Assembly: GCA_964226685.1 (NCBI GenBank)
Contig: CAXQRU010000062.1
Span: 1 to 7,839 of the forward strand
Length of the DNA: 7,839 nt
DNA from: CAXQRU01 sp964226685
GTDB lineage: Bacteria; Pseudomonadota; Gammaproteobacteria; Pseudomonadales; Cellvibrionaceae
Reading direction: 5' to 3'
Every line of letters begins with the position of its first letter. The stretch's first letter is position 1. Below are positions 1 through 6,696 of the stretch, one piece after another. The notes beneath the pieces are model-generated. The model saw only the letters and a program-made list of their open reading frames with translations, searched no databases and had not been told where the DNA came from. The position numbers and the translations under genes were made by a program.

Positions 1-42
1 ATTCACCAGCTCGCGCCATTGATCATCGCTACGTTTTTTCAT
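1..42 (-). CDS. tnpA: IS66-family TnpA-like protein, N-terminal 14 codons only
   Basis: An ATG at 42-40 opens a frame reading MKKRSDDQWRELVN, which then leaves the window. The basic start followed by a D/E-x-W-x-x-L pattern resembles the N-terminus of IS66 TnpA, the small accessory protein that usually continues into a 'GLSVAAFCR'-type helix; that part is not visible here. An AAGAGG ribosome binding site sits 7 bases upstream of the ATG, which supports the start. In IS66 elements tnpA is normally followed by tnpB and the DDE transposase tnpC, which would lie to the left of this window. With only 14 residues, the call depends on the adjacent IS terminus. Confidence 0.6.
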   Translation of the reverse strand, partial: MKKRSDDQWRELVN

Positions 43-49
43 GGGTTAA

Positions 50-55
50 CCTCTT
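50..55 (-). promoter_or_regulatory. Ribosome binding site of the IS tnpA
   Basis: The minus strand reads AAGAGG, 7 bases before the ATG at 42. It is a strong Shine-Dalgarno match and shows that this 14-codon stub is a genuine translation start rather than a chance ATG. Confidence 0.6.
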
Positions 56-119
56 TTGAATAGTCAAAACAGTAATGTAGGGCGATTAAATCATCGTGGG
101 TAGTGTGTGATTGCTTTGG

Positions 120-126
120 CGCTTAC
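120..126 (-). repeat. Core of the IS66 terminal inverted repeat
   Basis: GTAAGCG read on the minus strand marks the outer tip of the element. IS66 terminal repeats usually run 20-30 bases, so the repeat probably continues towards base 100. Its inner limit cannot be set because the partner end is not in the window. Confidence 0.65.
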
Positions 127-227
127 TTAACGTTGACAAAAACGATGGTGGATATAGCAAGTAACAAAAGTAAAACAAGGCCATTACCAACGATTAATTT
201 GGTTCGCAGCTTGAGTGCGCTGAGCAT
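123..227 (-). pseudogene. Methyl-accepting chemotaxis protein, N-terminal fragment interrupted by the IS
   Basis: From the ATG at 227 the minus strand encodes MLSALKLRTKLIVGNG followed by a long hydrophobic run (LVLLLLLAISTIVFVNV). This is the short basic cytoplasmic start plus first transmembrane helix typical of methyl-accepting chemotaxis receptors. A GGAG ribosome binding site lies 7 bases upstream of the ATG, and an alternative ATG at 240 meets a stop within four codons. Only 33 codons plus two bases are chromosomal (227-127). The IS terminus then supplies the third base of a Lys codon and an immediate in-frame TAA at 125-123, so the product is a 34-residue stub with no ligand-binding, HAMP or signalling domain. 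The rest of the receptor should lie beyond the far end of the IS. The receptor call rests on this N-terminal pattern alone; another membrane-anchored sensor with the same layout, such as a histidine kinase or GGDEF protein, is possible. Confidence 0.6.
127..134. repeat. Predicted 8-bp IS target-site duplication (one copy visible)
   Basis: TTAACGTT lies directly outside the IS terminus. IS66-family transposition usually duplicates 8 bases, so the same octamer is expected just beyond the unseen right end of the element. Only one copy can be seen here, so this is a prediction. Confidence 0.4.
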
Positions 228-234
228 ACTAAAA

Positions 235-238
235 CTCC
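235..238 (-). promoter_or_regulatory. Ribosome binding site of the interrupted chemotaxis-receptor gene
   Basis: GGAG on the minus strand lies 7 bases before the ATG at 227. This fixes the start of the interrupted gene and argues that it was a functional gene before the insertion. Confidence 0.5.
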
Positions 239-324
239 ATTGATTGACTGATCTATAAAGGGGTTTGCACACATAACCGCGCCAAAAGCAAGGTTATCCT
301 ATTGAGGCTAGCATAGAGACGTAA

Positions 325-354
325 AGCCTGCCAGTTAGCGGGCTGTGTTTTTTT
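325..354 (+). terminator. Rho-independent terminator-like hairpin, plus orientation
   Basis: On the plus strand AGCCTGC (325-331) pairs with GCGGGCT (338-344), giving 7 bp with one G-U wobble around a 6-base loop. GTG and seven consecutive T (348-354) follow. On the minus strand the wobble becomes an A-C mismatch and the bases after the stem are not a clean T-run, so the signal favours plus-strand transcription. That direction is antisense to the ubi operon, so the hairpin may block antisense readthrough into ubiI. Weaker activity as the ubi operon terminator in the opposite direction is not excluded. Confidence 0.45.
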
Positions 355-369
355 GATCAATTGTTTTTA

Positions 370-1548
370 TTATTGAACACCCATGGCTTGCTTGGCCAGC
401 CAGTATTTGAGCGAAGACTGTTGATTGACGTAACTCAAACCCGTATTACGAAGCCAGCGAATAGGCAAGGCGGTTTGCCCAAAGAGCTGTTTAAAGGCGG
501 TCATACTGTGCATCATCTGCTTGTTATGGGGCTTGCGACTGCGTTGATAACGAGCCAAAATCGATGGCTCACTTATGGGCAGGCCTCTCGCCCGCGCGCG
601 CTCAATTTCATGACAGAGACTGGCAACATCCAAAAACCCCAAATTCACGCCTTGACCCGCCAGGGGGTGAATCACATGAGCCGCATCACCCGCCAGTGCT
701 AGGCCCGGGCGAAAATATTGCGTGCTGTGAAAACGTTTTAGTGGAATCATGTATCTCTGATCAGCCAATTCCACCTGCCCCAACCGATACTGAAAAGCCC
801 TTGAAAGACGCTGATTAAACTCATCTTCATCGCAAGCCATTAACGACTGGGCCAGCGCATCATCGGCAGACCAAACAATTGAGCAATAGTGCTGGCTCTC
901 ATGGGCCAAAGGTAAAAAGGCCAACGGGCCAGTGGGCAAAAAGTTTTGCCAAGCGGTTTGTTGATGCGGCTTTTCGGTTCTGACGGTAGCGATAATCGCT
1001 TGCTGATGGTAACTGACAAATTCCTCTTTAAAATTAGCCAACTTACGAATGGCGGATTGGCTGCCATCGGTGGCAATAATCAAGGGAGCCGACACAATCT
1101 GCTCACCGACCGTTAAGCGCTGGGCCTCAAGCTCGGTCACTGCCTGCCCCCAAAGGCTGCTGATATTAGGGGCACGATTGATGCGAGCCATCAGAGCGTT
1201 GAGCAGCTCTCGCTGTTCAACAATATGACCTAAGGCGCCCACACCCAGCTCTTGGGCCGAAAATTCAATATGAGCGGTGCCATCGTGATCCCAAACATAC
1301 ATCGATTGATAAGCACCGAGCCTAGAACTTGGAATATCTTGCCATACCTGGCACTGCTCTAGCAGCGCTTGCGAAGCAGCCGTGAGGGCGACCACCCGAG
1401 GGTCAAAACTATCGGGCGAACTGGCTTGGGGAGGCTCAGGCGTTTTTTGGTCTACCAGTAAAATAGAGAGTGGCGTAGTTTGGGAGAGCCTCAAAGCCAG
1501 CGCGCTGCCCACAAGGCCCGCTCCGACAATAATGATATCAGCGTTCAT
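370..1548 (-). CDS. ubiI: UbiI-type FAD-dependent ubiquinone biosynthesis hydroxylase
   Basis: This 392-residue flavoprotein monooxygenase of the UbiH/UbiF/VisC family should introduce a ring hydroxyl during ubiquinone synthesis (C5 for E. coli UbiI), probably as a cytosolic member of the Ubi complex. The Rossmann FAD motif GAGLVG lies at 9-14 with an acidic strand end at D33. RVVALT (51-56), the DG motif ATDGSQS (159-165) and the second FAD motif GDAAHVIHPLAGQG (287-300) follow. The C-terminal RNTGL (367-371) resembles the RNLGL of E. coli UbiI. Its Asp in GDAAH contrasts with the Asn in the neighbouring UbiH. The ATG overlaps the ubiH stop by 4 bases (ATGA), with a G-rich stretch just upstream, so translation is probably coupled. 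It is the last gene of the ygfB-pepP-ubiH-ubiI order, which supports UbiI over UbiF. Exact ring position is inferred from synteny; UbiF- or UbiL-like regioselectivity cannot be excluded. Confidence 0.85.
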   Translation of the reverse strand: MNADIIIVGAGLVGSALALRLSQTTPLSILLVDQKTPEPPQASSPDSFDPRVVALTAASQALLEQCQVWQDIPSSRLGAYQSMYVWDHDGTAHIEFSAQELGVGALGHIVEQRELLNALMARINRAPNISSLWGQAVTELEAQRLTVGEQIVSAPLIIATDGSQSAIRKLANFKEEFVSYHQQAIIATVRTEKPHQQTAWQNFLPTGPLAFLPLAHESQHYCSIVWSADDALAQSLMACDEDEFNQRLSRAFQYRLGQVELADQRYMIPLKRFHSTQYFRPGLALAGDAAHVIHPLAGQGVNLGFLDVASLCHEIERARARGLPISEPSILARYQRSRKPHNKQMMHSMTAFKQLFGQTALPIRWLRNTGLSYVNQQSSLKYWLAKQAMGVQ

Positions 1549-2699
1549 CGCGCCCCCATTAATTGCTTACCCAACTGCTGCTGGGCACTGGGCACCAACT
1601 GCAAGCCCATCAAACCAAGCTGCCTTGCGACGGACGGCGCCCAATGTGAATTTGAAAATAACTTAACCAGCAAGCCCGTGAGTGACCATGTGCGCTCTTG
1701 ATCGTCGATACGTGCCTGGTAATAATCCAATAGCGTCGATAGTCTCCCTGGTTGTTTGCGGTCGACCCATTTGCACAACGCCTCGCAATCTCGCAAAGCC
1801 AAATTGAGGCCTTGCCCCGCCACCGGATGTAAAAAATGCGCCGCATTGCCCATCAACGCAATGGATGAGCGTACCTGCTCCCTCGCAAAGATGGCATGCA
1901 AAGGGTAGGCTTGGCGCTGACCAATTTGAGTGATGCGCCCCGCTCGATAGCCCAATTGATTTTGGATCGCGTCGATGCACTCATCATTCGTTATCGAAAG
2001 CAATCTGGCTTGCTGCTCGATCGGCTGAGTCCAGACCACAGCCGCTCGCGGCCTGCCTTGATAATGCGATAAAGGCAGCAGTGCCAATGGCCCATTGGCG
2101 GTGAAACGCTCGTAAGCAATATGCTCATGCGGGCGATCCAAGGCAACTGTGGTGACCAGCGCCGTTTGCTTAAAATCTTTGGACTCCACCTGAATACCTA
2201 AGGATCGCCTTAAGGGCGACTGAGCACCGTCGGCAATAATCGCCAAATCAACCGGAAGTGACTGCCCATCACTTAGCTCCAATTGCGCCCCACTGTGGGT
2301 TGCTTGAAGAGCGATAACATCAACAGGTTGGTGCAAGGTAACGCGACTTTGCGCGAGTTTGGCGGCAAGACCCGTATAAAGGTGGTGATTTTCGCAGACA
2401 TAACCCAGAGCAGGCGTTTTGAAGCGCTGGTGATCGATCACTGAGCCAAACAAATGCCCTTGATCCGACACCTGCACCTGCAAAATGGGGGTTGCTTGTC
2501 GCTCGATGGCATCCCATAGCTGAAAACGCTGTAAGATTTTTTGACTACCCACACTCAGCGCTGTCGCTCGCACATCAAACTGATCTATATGCTCAGGTGC
2601 TGGCTGCGCCTCAATCAGATGAACCTCAAAATCAGGCTCTAGCATCAGTGCCAGGCATTGGCCCACAAGACCCGCGCCAACAATGGCTATTCGTGCCAT
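1545..2699 (-). CDS. ubiH: UbiH-type FAD-dependent ubiquinone biosynthesis hydroxylase
   Basis: This 384-residue paralogue of the next gene is expected to catalyse the C1 ring hydroxylation of the ubiquinone precursor (2-octaprenyl-6-methoxyphenol hydroxylase in E. coli). FAD-binding motif GAGLVG is at 8-13 with E30 ending the second strand. FDVRATALS (41-49) and the DG motif IADGAQSPLRR (155-165) follow. The second FAD motif is MGNAAHFLHPVAGQG (283-297). The Asn in GNAAH, where most family members have Asp, also occurs in E. coli UbiH and is the best visible argument for UbiH over UbiI/UbiF. Length is close to the E. coli protein (about 390). The ATG shares one base with the pepP stop (TGATG), and no convincing Shine-Dalgarno sequence is seen, so translation probably depends on pepP. 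Single-component flavin hydroxylase; the physiological electron donor cannot be told from the sequence. Confidence 0.9.
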   Translation of the reverse strand: MARIAIVGAGLVGQCLALMLEPDFEVHLIEAQPAPEHIDQFDVRATALSVGSQKILQRFQLWDAIERQATPILQVQVSDQGHLFGSVIDHQRFKTPALGYVCENHHLYTGLAAKLAQSRVTLHQPVDVIALQATHSGAQLELSDGQSLPVDLAIIADGAQSPLRRSLGIQVESKDFKQTALVTTVALDRPHEHIAYERFTANGPLALLPLSHYQGRPRAAVVWTQPIEQQARLLSITNDECIDAIQNQLGYRAGRITQIGQRQAYPLHAIFAREQVRSSIALMGNAAHFLHPVAGQGLNLALRDCEALCKWVDRKQPGRLSTLLDYYQARIDDQERTWSLTGLLVKLFSNSHWAPSVARQLGLMGLQLVPSAQQQLGKQLMGAR

Positions 2700-4027
2700 C
2701 AGCTTTTGCGCTTTTTCATGAGCTTTTCAATGGCCTCGACGGTTTTAGGTACCTTTGCAGACAGTACATCACAACCGGTTTTGGTAATGACCACATCGTC
2801 CTCAATACGCACACCAATGCCACGCCATTTTTTGGCAACGCTCGCATCATCTGGCGCGATGTAAATACCTGGCTCAACCGTCATCACCATGCCCGGCTCT
2901 AGCTCTCGCCATTGCCCCTCAATTTTATAATCGCCCACATCGTGAACATCCATACCCAGCCAGTGGCCAATACGATGCATATAGAATTGTTTATAGGCAC
3001 CACTCTCAATGAGCGCTGAACTTTCGCCTTTTAATAGGCCAAGCTCTATCAAGCCCTCAGTGATGACTTTTACAGAAGCTTCATGGGGAGCATCCCAATG
3101 ATTGCCAGGGCGAATAACCTCAATAGCGGCGAGCTGCGCCTTCAACACCAAGTTATAAATGGCTTTTTGTTCTTTAGAAAAAACACCGTTAACTGGGAAT
3201 GTACGGGTAATATCCGAAGCGTAATAGTCAAACTCAGCGCCGGCATCAATCAATACTAACTCACCATCGCGCATGGCTCGATTATTATCGTTGTAATGAA
3301 GAATACAGGCGTTGGGGCCAGAGCCGACAATGGCATTGTAAGCTTGGTGGCGCGCCCCCTCTTGCACAAACTGATACAACAGCTCAGCTTCCAGTTGGTA
3401 TTCATACACCCCTGCCGCCGCCTTTTTCATGGCATTGATATGCCCCTTGGCGGCAATATCGCAAGCCTGTTGCATCAAGCGAATTTCAGCGGCACTCTTT
3501 TTTAAGCGAAGGTCATGCAAAAAATGATCGAGATTAAGTAGCTCGCCCGGAGGGGTGGCACCAGAGCGAACCCTGGCCCGAATGGTATTAATCCAGCCCA
3601 TGACTTGCTGGTCAAATTGTTGATCGCGACCGAGCGAGTAATAAATGCGTTCGCGGCCCTCGATCAGCCCAGGTAAAATGTCATCGATATCTGTGATAGG
3701 AAAAGCGTCGTCTACCTGCAGCTCCTTGCATACACCTTCTGGCCCTAATCGATAACCATCCCAGATTTCTCGCTCTCGATCGCGCTCACGACAAAACATC
3801 ACATATTCGCCATGACTTCGACCCGGCACCAACACCATCACGGCCGATGGTTCACTAAAGCCTGTTAAATAATAAAAATCGCTATCTTGGCGATAGGGGT
3901 ATTCGGCATCTCGATTGCGAATGTGAGTGGGCGCGGCCGATAGAATCGCAATACTATTGGGTTCCATCTGCGCCATTAAGTTGGCTCGCCGTCGAGCAAA
4001 CTCTTGTTTCGTGATGGTTAATGACAT
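2699..4027 (-). CDS. pepP: Xaa-Pro aminopeptidase P (aminopeptidase P II)
   Basis: This 442-residue dinuclear-metal (usually Mn) cytosolic peptidase removes an N-terminal residue preceding proline. Length matches the E. coli enzyme (about 440). The N-terminal domain holds the family pattern EYPYRQDSDFYYLTGF (42-57). The C-terminal pita-bread domain shows the full metal site: D261 (LIDAG), D272 (SDITR), H355 (in HRIGHWLG), E385 (TVEPG) and E409 (RIED). Accessory histidines H244 (ILHYN), H351 and H362 are also present, so the enzyme looks active. The gene starts 2 bases after the ygfB stop and overlaps ubiH by 1 base. No clear ribosome binding site precedes the ATG, so coupling to ygfB is likely. 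A biochemical link between this peptidase and ubiquinone synthesis is not established despite the conserved operon. Confidence 0.95.
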   Translation of the reverse strand: MSLTITKQEFARRRANLMAQMEPNSIAILSAAPTHIRNRDAEYPYRQDSDFYYLTGFSEPSAVMVLVPGRSHGEYVMFCRERDREREIWDGYRLGPEGVCKELQVDDAFPITDIDDILPGLIEGRERIYYSLGRDQQFDQQVMGWINTIRARVRSGATPPGELLNLDHFLHDLRLKKSAAEIRLMQQACDIAAKGHINAMKKAAAGVYEYQLEAELLYQFVQEGARHQAYNAIVGSGPNACILHYNDNNRAMRDGELVLIDAGAEFDYYASDITRTFPVNGVFSKEQKAIYNLVLKAQLAAIEVIRPGNHWDAPHEASVKVITEGLIELGLLKGESSALIESGAYKQFYMHRIGHWLGMDVHDVGDYKIEGQWRELEPGMVMTVEPGIYIAPDDASVAKKWRGIGVRIEDDVVITKTGCDVLSAKVPKTVEAIEKLMKKRKS

Positions 4028-4029
4028 GA

Positions 4030-4602
4030 CTAATGCAAGTTAATGTTTTTTGTGCTGAGTAGCTCTTTGTTGTGCTCGGTAAAAAAGTCGAGCGCGACAA
4101 TGCGAACATACTCGGTCAGTTGAAAAAAATCCGCCTCTTCAGCTTCGTTACTTTTGGCGCCGGTGGCATCCGCTTGGGTGATGGCCGCAAAGTCTCGCAA
4201 AGCTTCAGCACCCTCTGCTGACACTCTGTGATTTTCGGTAAAACCCGCACTAGCGAAACCTTCAAGAAAACCTCGGCACCAATCAGAAAGGCCAATGATA
4301 CGCTCTTCAAGGGAAGCTTCATCATTGGGGAGCAATAAGGTTAGGGTGTAATCCCCACAGGAGAACTCTTCAAGGGTCGCTTCATACAAATTGCCAAGTG
4401 CCATTTTTAGCGTTTCACTGGGAACATCATTAGTATCCATCAACTCCACCGCGGTCGTCACCCACTGCTCGTGAGACATCCTAGCGCCACCGGCAAATTT
4501 ACCACTGATGTAACCGTGCAATTCGGCTGGGCTATTTAAAGCACCAATCATCACAAATGCATTGCTAAATTCATCAAAACCGAACACATGCTTCTCGGCC
4601 AT
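4030..4602 (-). CDS. ygfB: YgfB / UPF0149 family protein
   Basis: From the ATG at 4602 this gives 190 residues, close to E. coli YgfB. Family features include the early helix ELHGYISGKFAGG (27-39), where YgfB has AEMHGLISGMICGG. LLLPNDEASLEERIIGLSDW (89-108) and the late EYVRIVALDFF (164-174) follow, with a terminal Leu-His as in E. coli. The protein looks all-helical and acidic, with no signal peptide or membrane segment. The biochemical role is poorly defined; the Pseudomonas aeruginosa homologue has been reported to affect beta-lactam resistance by counteracting AlpA-dependent ampDh3 expression, which may not carry over here. The frame also opens at a TTG at 4608, but that codon directly abuts the AAGGG ribosome binding site, whereas the ATG is 6 bases from it, so the ATG is preferred. 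It heads the minus-strand operon with pepP 2 bases downstream. Confidence 0.88.
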   Translation of the reverse strand: MAEKHVFGFDEFSNAFVMIGALNSPAELHGYISGKFAGGARMSHEQWVTTAVELMDTNDVPSETLKMALGNLYEATLEEFSCGDYTLTLLLPNDEASLEERIIGLSDWCRGFLEGFASAGFTENHRVSAEGAEALRDFAAITQADATGAKSNEAEEADFFQLTEYVRIVALDFFTEHNKELLSTKNINLH

Positions 4603-4688
4603 ACCCAACCCTTATCGTCTGTAGAGGGTCAGTTTATAAGGATGCTCAGATTAAGTCTAGCGCTACTCTTAAAAACTCCCAAGCATAC
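4603..4688. other. Intergenic region upstream of ygfB
   Basis: These 86 bases separate the flavin reductase stop from the ygfB start. A minus-strand TATAAA (within CTTATAAACTG) could be a -10 box for the ygfB operon, but no good -35 sits at 16-18 bases. No terminator hairpin with a T-run was recognised, so readthrough from the flavin reductase gene into ygfB remains possible. The 6S RNA gene and zapA, which lie beside ygfB in E. coli, are not here and the gap is too short for 6S RNA. Confidence 0.4.
4609..4613 (-). promoter_or_regulatory. Ribosome binding site that decides the ygfB start
   Basis: AAGGG on the minus strand lies 6 bases before the ATG at 4602, but zero bases before the in-frame TTG at 4608. 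This spacing selects the ATG and a 190-residue product. Confidence 0.55.
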
Positions 4689-5297
4689 CTATTCCGGGCG
4701 CTCTATCTTAAATGAAGAACTAAGACCCGCGTAACTTGCACCGCCCAATCGCGCGAGTGGATTAATCACTTCTGGCGCAATTGTCATCCTGGAACCCTCA
4801 GCCTCAACTGCCTCATCACAAACATAAACACTCAACAACTCACAATAGATAATACCTTGCTGATTAGGCCCAATCTCATGCATATCAAACAGTTTGCACC
4901 GATAAGCGACCGGACACTGCTCGATACGGGCAAGACCATTTTCAAAAGGCACCAAGCGAAGCCCCAAAGCGTCAACTTCGGATTGACCATATTCCATAGT
5001 GGCAGAACTATCCGTGACCGCCGGCGCCTGCTCAATATTAGCAATATGGATCACACACTCTCGCCCTGATGCCAAATTATGGCGGGTATCTTTGAGCGAG
5101 CCATCGGGCTTTTTCCCAATCGACAACACAACCAAAGCCGGATCAGAACAAAGGGCTGTAAAATACGAAAAGGGAGCCAGATTGCTCGAACCATTATCGT
5201 TCTCCGTCAACACCCAAGCGATAGGCCTTGGGATAATGGTTTGGGTCATCATATGATAACGCTGCAGGGGTTTTAAATCGGCAAATTGAATAATCAT
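4689..5297 (-). CDS. Flavin reductase-like domain protein (FMN-binding split barrel)
   Basis: This 202-residue protein resembles the Flavin_Reduct / DIM6-NTAB family, which binds FMN in a split beta-barrel and reduces flavin or acts as a small flavoprotein oxidoreductase. Visible landmarks are IIPRPIAWVLT (21-31), NLAPFSYFTALCSDPALVVLSIG (39-61), the flavin-loop-like KKPDGSLKDTRHNL (62-75) and the C-terminal RLGGASYAGLS (183-193), all typical of roughly 200-residue members. No signal peptide or membrane segment is seen, so it is probably cytosolic. The ATG has a weak AAGAG 6 bases upstream. It ends 86 bases before the ygfB start on the same strand and diverges from the symporter gene across 58 bases. 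The substrate is unknown; a link to the divergent symporter through the shared intergenic region is only a possibility. Confidence 0.8.
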   Translation of the reverse strand: MIIQFADLKPLQRYHMMTQTIIPRPIAWVLTENDNGSSNLAPFSYFTALCSDPALVVLSIGKKPDGSLKDTRHNLASGRECVIHIANIEQAPAVTDSSATMEYGQSEVDALGLRLVPFENGLARIEQCPVAYRCKLFDMHEIGPNQQGIIYCELLSVYVCDEAVEAEGSRMTIAPEVINPLARLGGASYAGLSSSFKIERPE

Positions 5298-5355
5298 GTT
5301 GAACTCTTGTATTGGGTCATAGTCTCAAAGAAACACTTACTAACAATAAATCATT
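5298..5355. other. Divergent intergenic region, probable promoters for flavin reductase and symporter
   Basis: Both flanking genes start outward from these 58 bases, so any local promoters must overlap here or reach into the coding sequences. On the minus strand TTGTTA and TATGAC lie 19 bases apart, each matching four of six sigma-70 positions; this is weak. No convincing plus-strand promoter and no obvious operator palindrome were seen. The compact divergent layout could allow co-regulation of the two units. Confidence 0.35.
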
Positions 5356-6696
5356 ATGACACTTTACCGTAACTTCATCGCGTTTTTTAGCTCCTTCTTC
5401 GTCAACACCCCCGTCAGCTTTTACCAAGGCCAATCCAAAGAGGGCGTAGCGCCCAGCCTGTGGACACTGACCCTATCACAAGTGACAACCTGGATTTTCG
5501 CACGCTCATTAATGACCACCGCAGCCCTGGGTTATGCCTACGGCCTATCTGGCGTCTTGGCCTACGCCGCCTATTATCTGAGCTTTATCACCGGCGCGCA
5601 CATTATTGATAGCCTTCGATTTAAAAAAGGCTACGGCAATATACAGAGTTTTATGCAGGCAACGTTTGGACGCCTGGGTGAGCAGCTATTTAATGTCGTC
5701 ATCAGCTTACGCCTTGTGAGCGAAGTCTTTGCGAACTTATTAGTGATTGGCGTCATTTTTGGGGCCGTTGGCACCACAGGAAACACCCTCAGCATTATTT
5801 TAGTCGCGGTGTTAACCCTCGTGTATTCCGCCACGGGTGGCTTATATGCCGCCCTAAAAACGGACGTGCTCCAAGCCTTATTGACCATCGGCACCATTGT
5901 TTGTCTATTGGTGGCCATGCTGTTTCATAGCGAATTTGCTGTTGAGGCCATCGTCAATTCTTCGAATGAGATGAATGCCGGCTGGATTCTGCTGTTAGTG
6001 GCCTTTTTGCAAGTATGGAGCTACCCCATGCACGACCCTGTGATGACCGACCGAGGCTTCTTAGTCGATCGCGAAACCACGAAGCGCTCATTTTATTATG
6101 CGGGCATTATTTCGATTTTATGCATTATGGCCTTTGGTATTTTGGGGGTGTTTGCTGGGCTTGAACAACAAGCAGGGGAATCAGTGGTATCCACATTAAC
6201 ACGTTTATTTTCACAGCCTGTGATGATTTTATTTAACCTAGCATTGATTATCTCGGCCATCTCAACATTAGACTCCACCTACTCCAGCGCCGCCAAATTA
6301 ATAGCGGTCGATATGAAATTAGTGAAGCCCACCGTGGCCAATGGCCGCTGGATTATGGTCATTTTTTTATTAGCCGGCCTACCTTTTGTCTTTTGGGGAG
6401 GCAACGATCTCTATGATGCCGTTGCCGTCAGCGGCACGGCCTCCATGTTTTTAACGCCCGTGGTGCTATTTAGCATTTGGGGCAGCATGCAGGTTAAACC
6501 TTGGGCCTTGATCGTGAGCTTCACCGCCGCCATGGCAGCGGGCATCATTTATCTACTAGAAGGCAGCGGTGCGATTCAATGGGTCGGCCCCGCTTTTGAT
6601 GTCGAACATAAATACACAAAACTTCTGATTCTTTGCGCCTTGGTGGCAATCATTGGCTGCGCGAGCTTTTTGTTAGCGCGAATTCGACGTGATTAA
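5356..6696 (+). CDS. Sodium:solute symporter (SSS) family transporter
   Basis: This 446-residue inner-membrane protein is predicted to import a small organic solute with Na+. Hydrophobic stretches at about 36-57, 62-83, 117-139, 143-163, 171-190, 208-230, 247-268, 285-307, 333-349, 357-376, 382-401 and 421-441 suggest roughly 12 helices. The SSS hallmark is YSATGGLYAALKTDVLQALL (157-176), matching the Y-T-x-x-GG-x-x-A-V-x-x-TD-x-x-Q pattern of PutP/SGLT relatives. The sodium-site helix is AISTLDSTYSSAAK (301-314); S303 and T304 align by eye with the PutP Ser340/Thr341 pair. SLWTLTLSQVTTWIFARS (34-51) identifies an uncharacterised branch with a conserved first helix. It is somewhat short for the family. 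No strong ribosome binding site precedes the ATG. The stop lies inside the next gene (8-base overlap), implying co-expression. The substrate cannot be read from the sequence. Confidence 0.88.
   Translation: MTLYRNFIAFFSSFFVNTPVSFYQGQSKEGVAPSLWTLTLSQVTTWIFARSLMTTAALGYAYGLSGVLAYAAYYLSFITGAHIIDSLRFKKGYGNIQSFMQATFGRLGEQLFNVVISLRLVSEVFANLLVIGVIFGAVGTTGNTLSIILVAVLTLVYSATGGLYAALKTDVLQALLTIGTIVCLLVAMLFHSEFAVEAIVNSSNEMNAGWILLLVAFLQVWSYPMHDPVMTDRGFLVDRETTKRSFYYAGIISILCIMAFGILGVFAGLEQQAGESVVSTLTRLFSQPVMILFNLALIISAISTLDSTYSSAAKLIAVDMKLVKPTVANGRWIMVIFLLAGLPFVFWGGNDLYDAVAVSGTASMFLTPVVLFSIWGSMQVKPWALIVSFTAAMAAGIIYLLEGSGAIQWVGPAFDVEHKYTKLLILCALVAIIGCASFLLARIRRD

Larger units (their letters stand above)
1..126 (-). 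mobile_element. Left end of an IS66-family insertion sequence (partial)
   Basis: On the minus strand the element begins with GTAAGCG at 126-120, the terminal signature of IS66-family elements. About 77 non-coding bases follow, then a well-spaced ribosome binding site and a short open frame resembling the IS66 accessory protein TnpA. The other end, tnpB, tnpC and the right inverted repeat lie outside the window. The boundary at 126/127 is supported independently: a chemotaxis-receptor N-terminus reads cleanly up to that point and stops making sense beyond it. IS66 elements are known to make 8-bp target duplications, so bases 127-134 (TTAACGTT) are the predicted duplicated target. A repeated element at the contig edge is a common reason for an assembly to stop. 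The family call rests on the terminus plus 14 residues, so it is good but not certain. Confidence 0.72.
228..369. other. Intergenic region between ubiI and the interrupted receptor gene
   Basis: These 142 bases follow the ubiI stop and precede the receptor start on the minus strand. They hold a plus-oriented terminator-like hairpin (325-354) and the receptor ribosome binding site. A promoter for the receptor would have to lie here or further upstream. A possible minus-strand pair is TTTACG with TAGGAT 18 bases on, but each hexamer matches only four of six consensus positions, so I do not call it separately. No sigma-28-type sequence, often used by chemotaxis genes, was recognised. No coding frame is evident. 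Confidence 0.5.

Noticed and set aside
361..702. Plus-strand open frame of 113 codons
   Set aside because: It lies antisense to the ubiI 3' end, starts without a ribosome binding site and has no recognisable protein family. The minus-strand frame is a clear flavoprotein.
2492..2902. Plus-strand open frame of 136 codons
   Set aside because: It runs antisense across the ubiH/pepP junction, both of which are well supported by motifs, so it is a shadow frame.
4603..4608. TTG start for ygfB, adding two residues
   Set aside because: The TTG directly abuts the AAGGG ribosome binding site with no spacing; the ATG at 4602 has a normal 6-base spacer.
4689..5297. Flavin reductase as the electron supplier for UbiH and UbiI
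   Set aside because: These hydroxylases belong to the single-component class with their own FAD, and the reductase gene is separated from the operon by 86 bases. There is no sequence evidence for a partnership.
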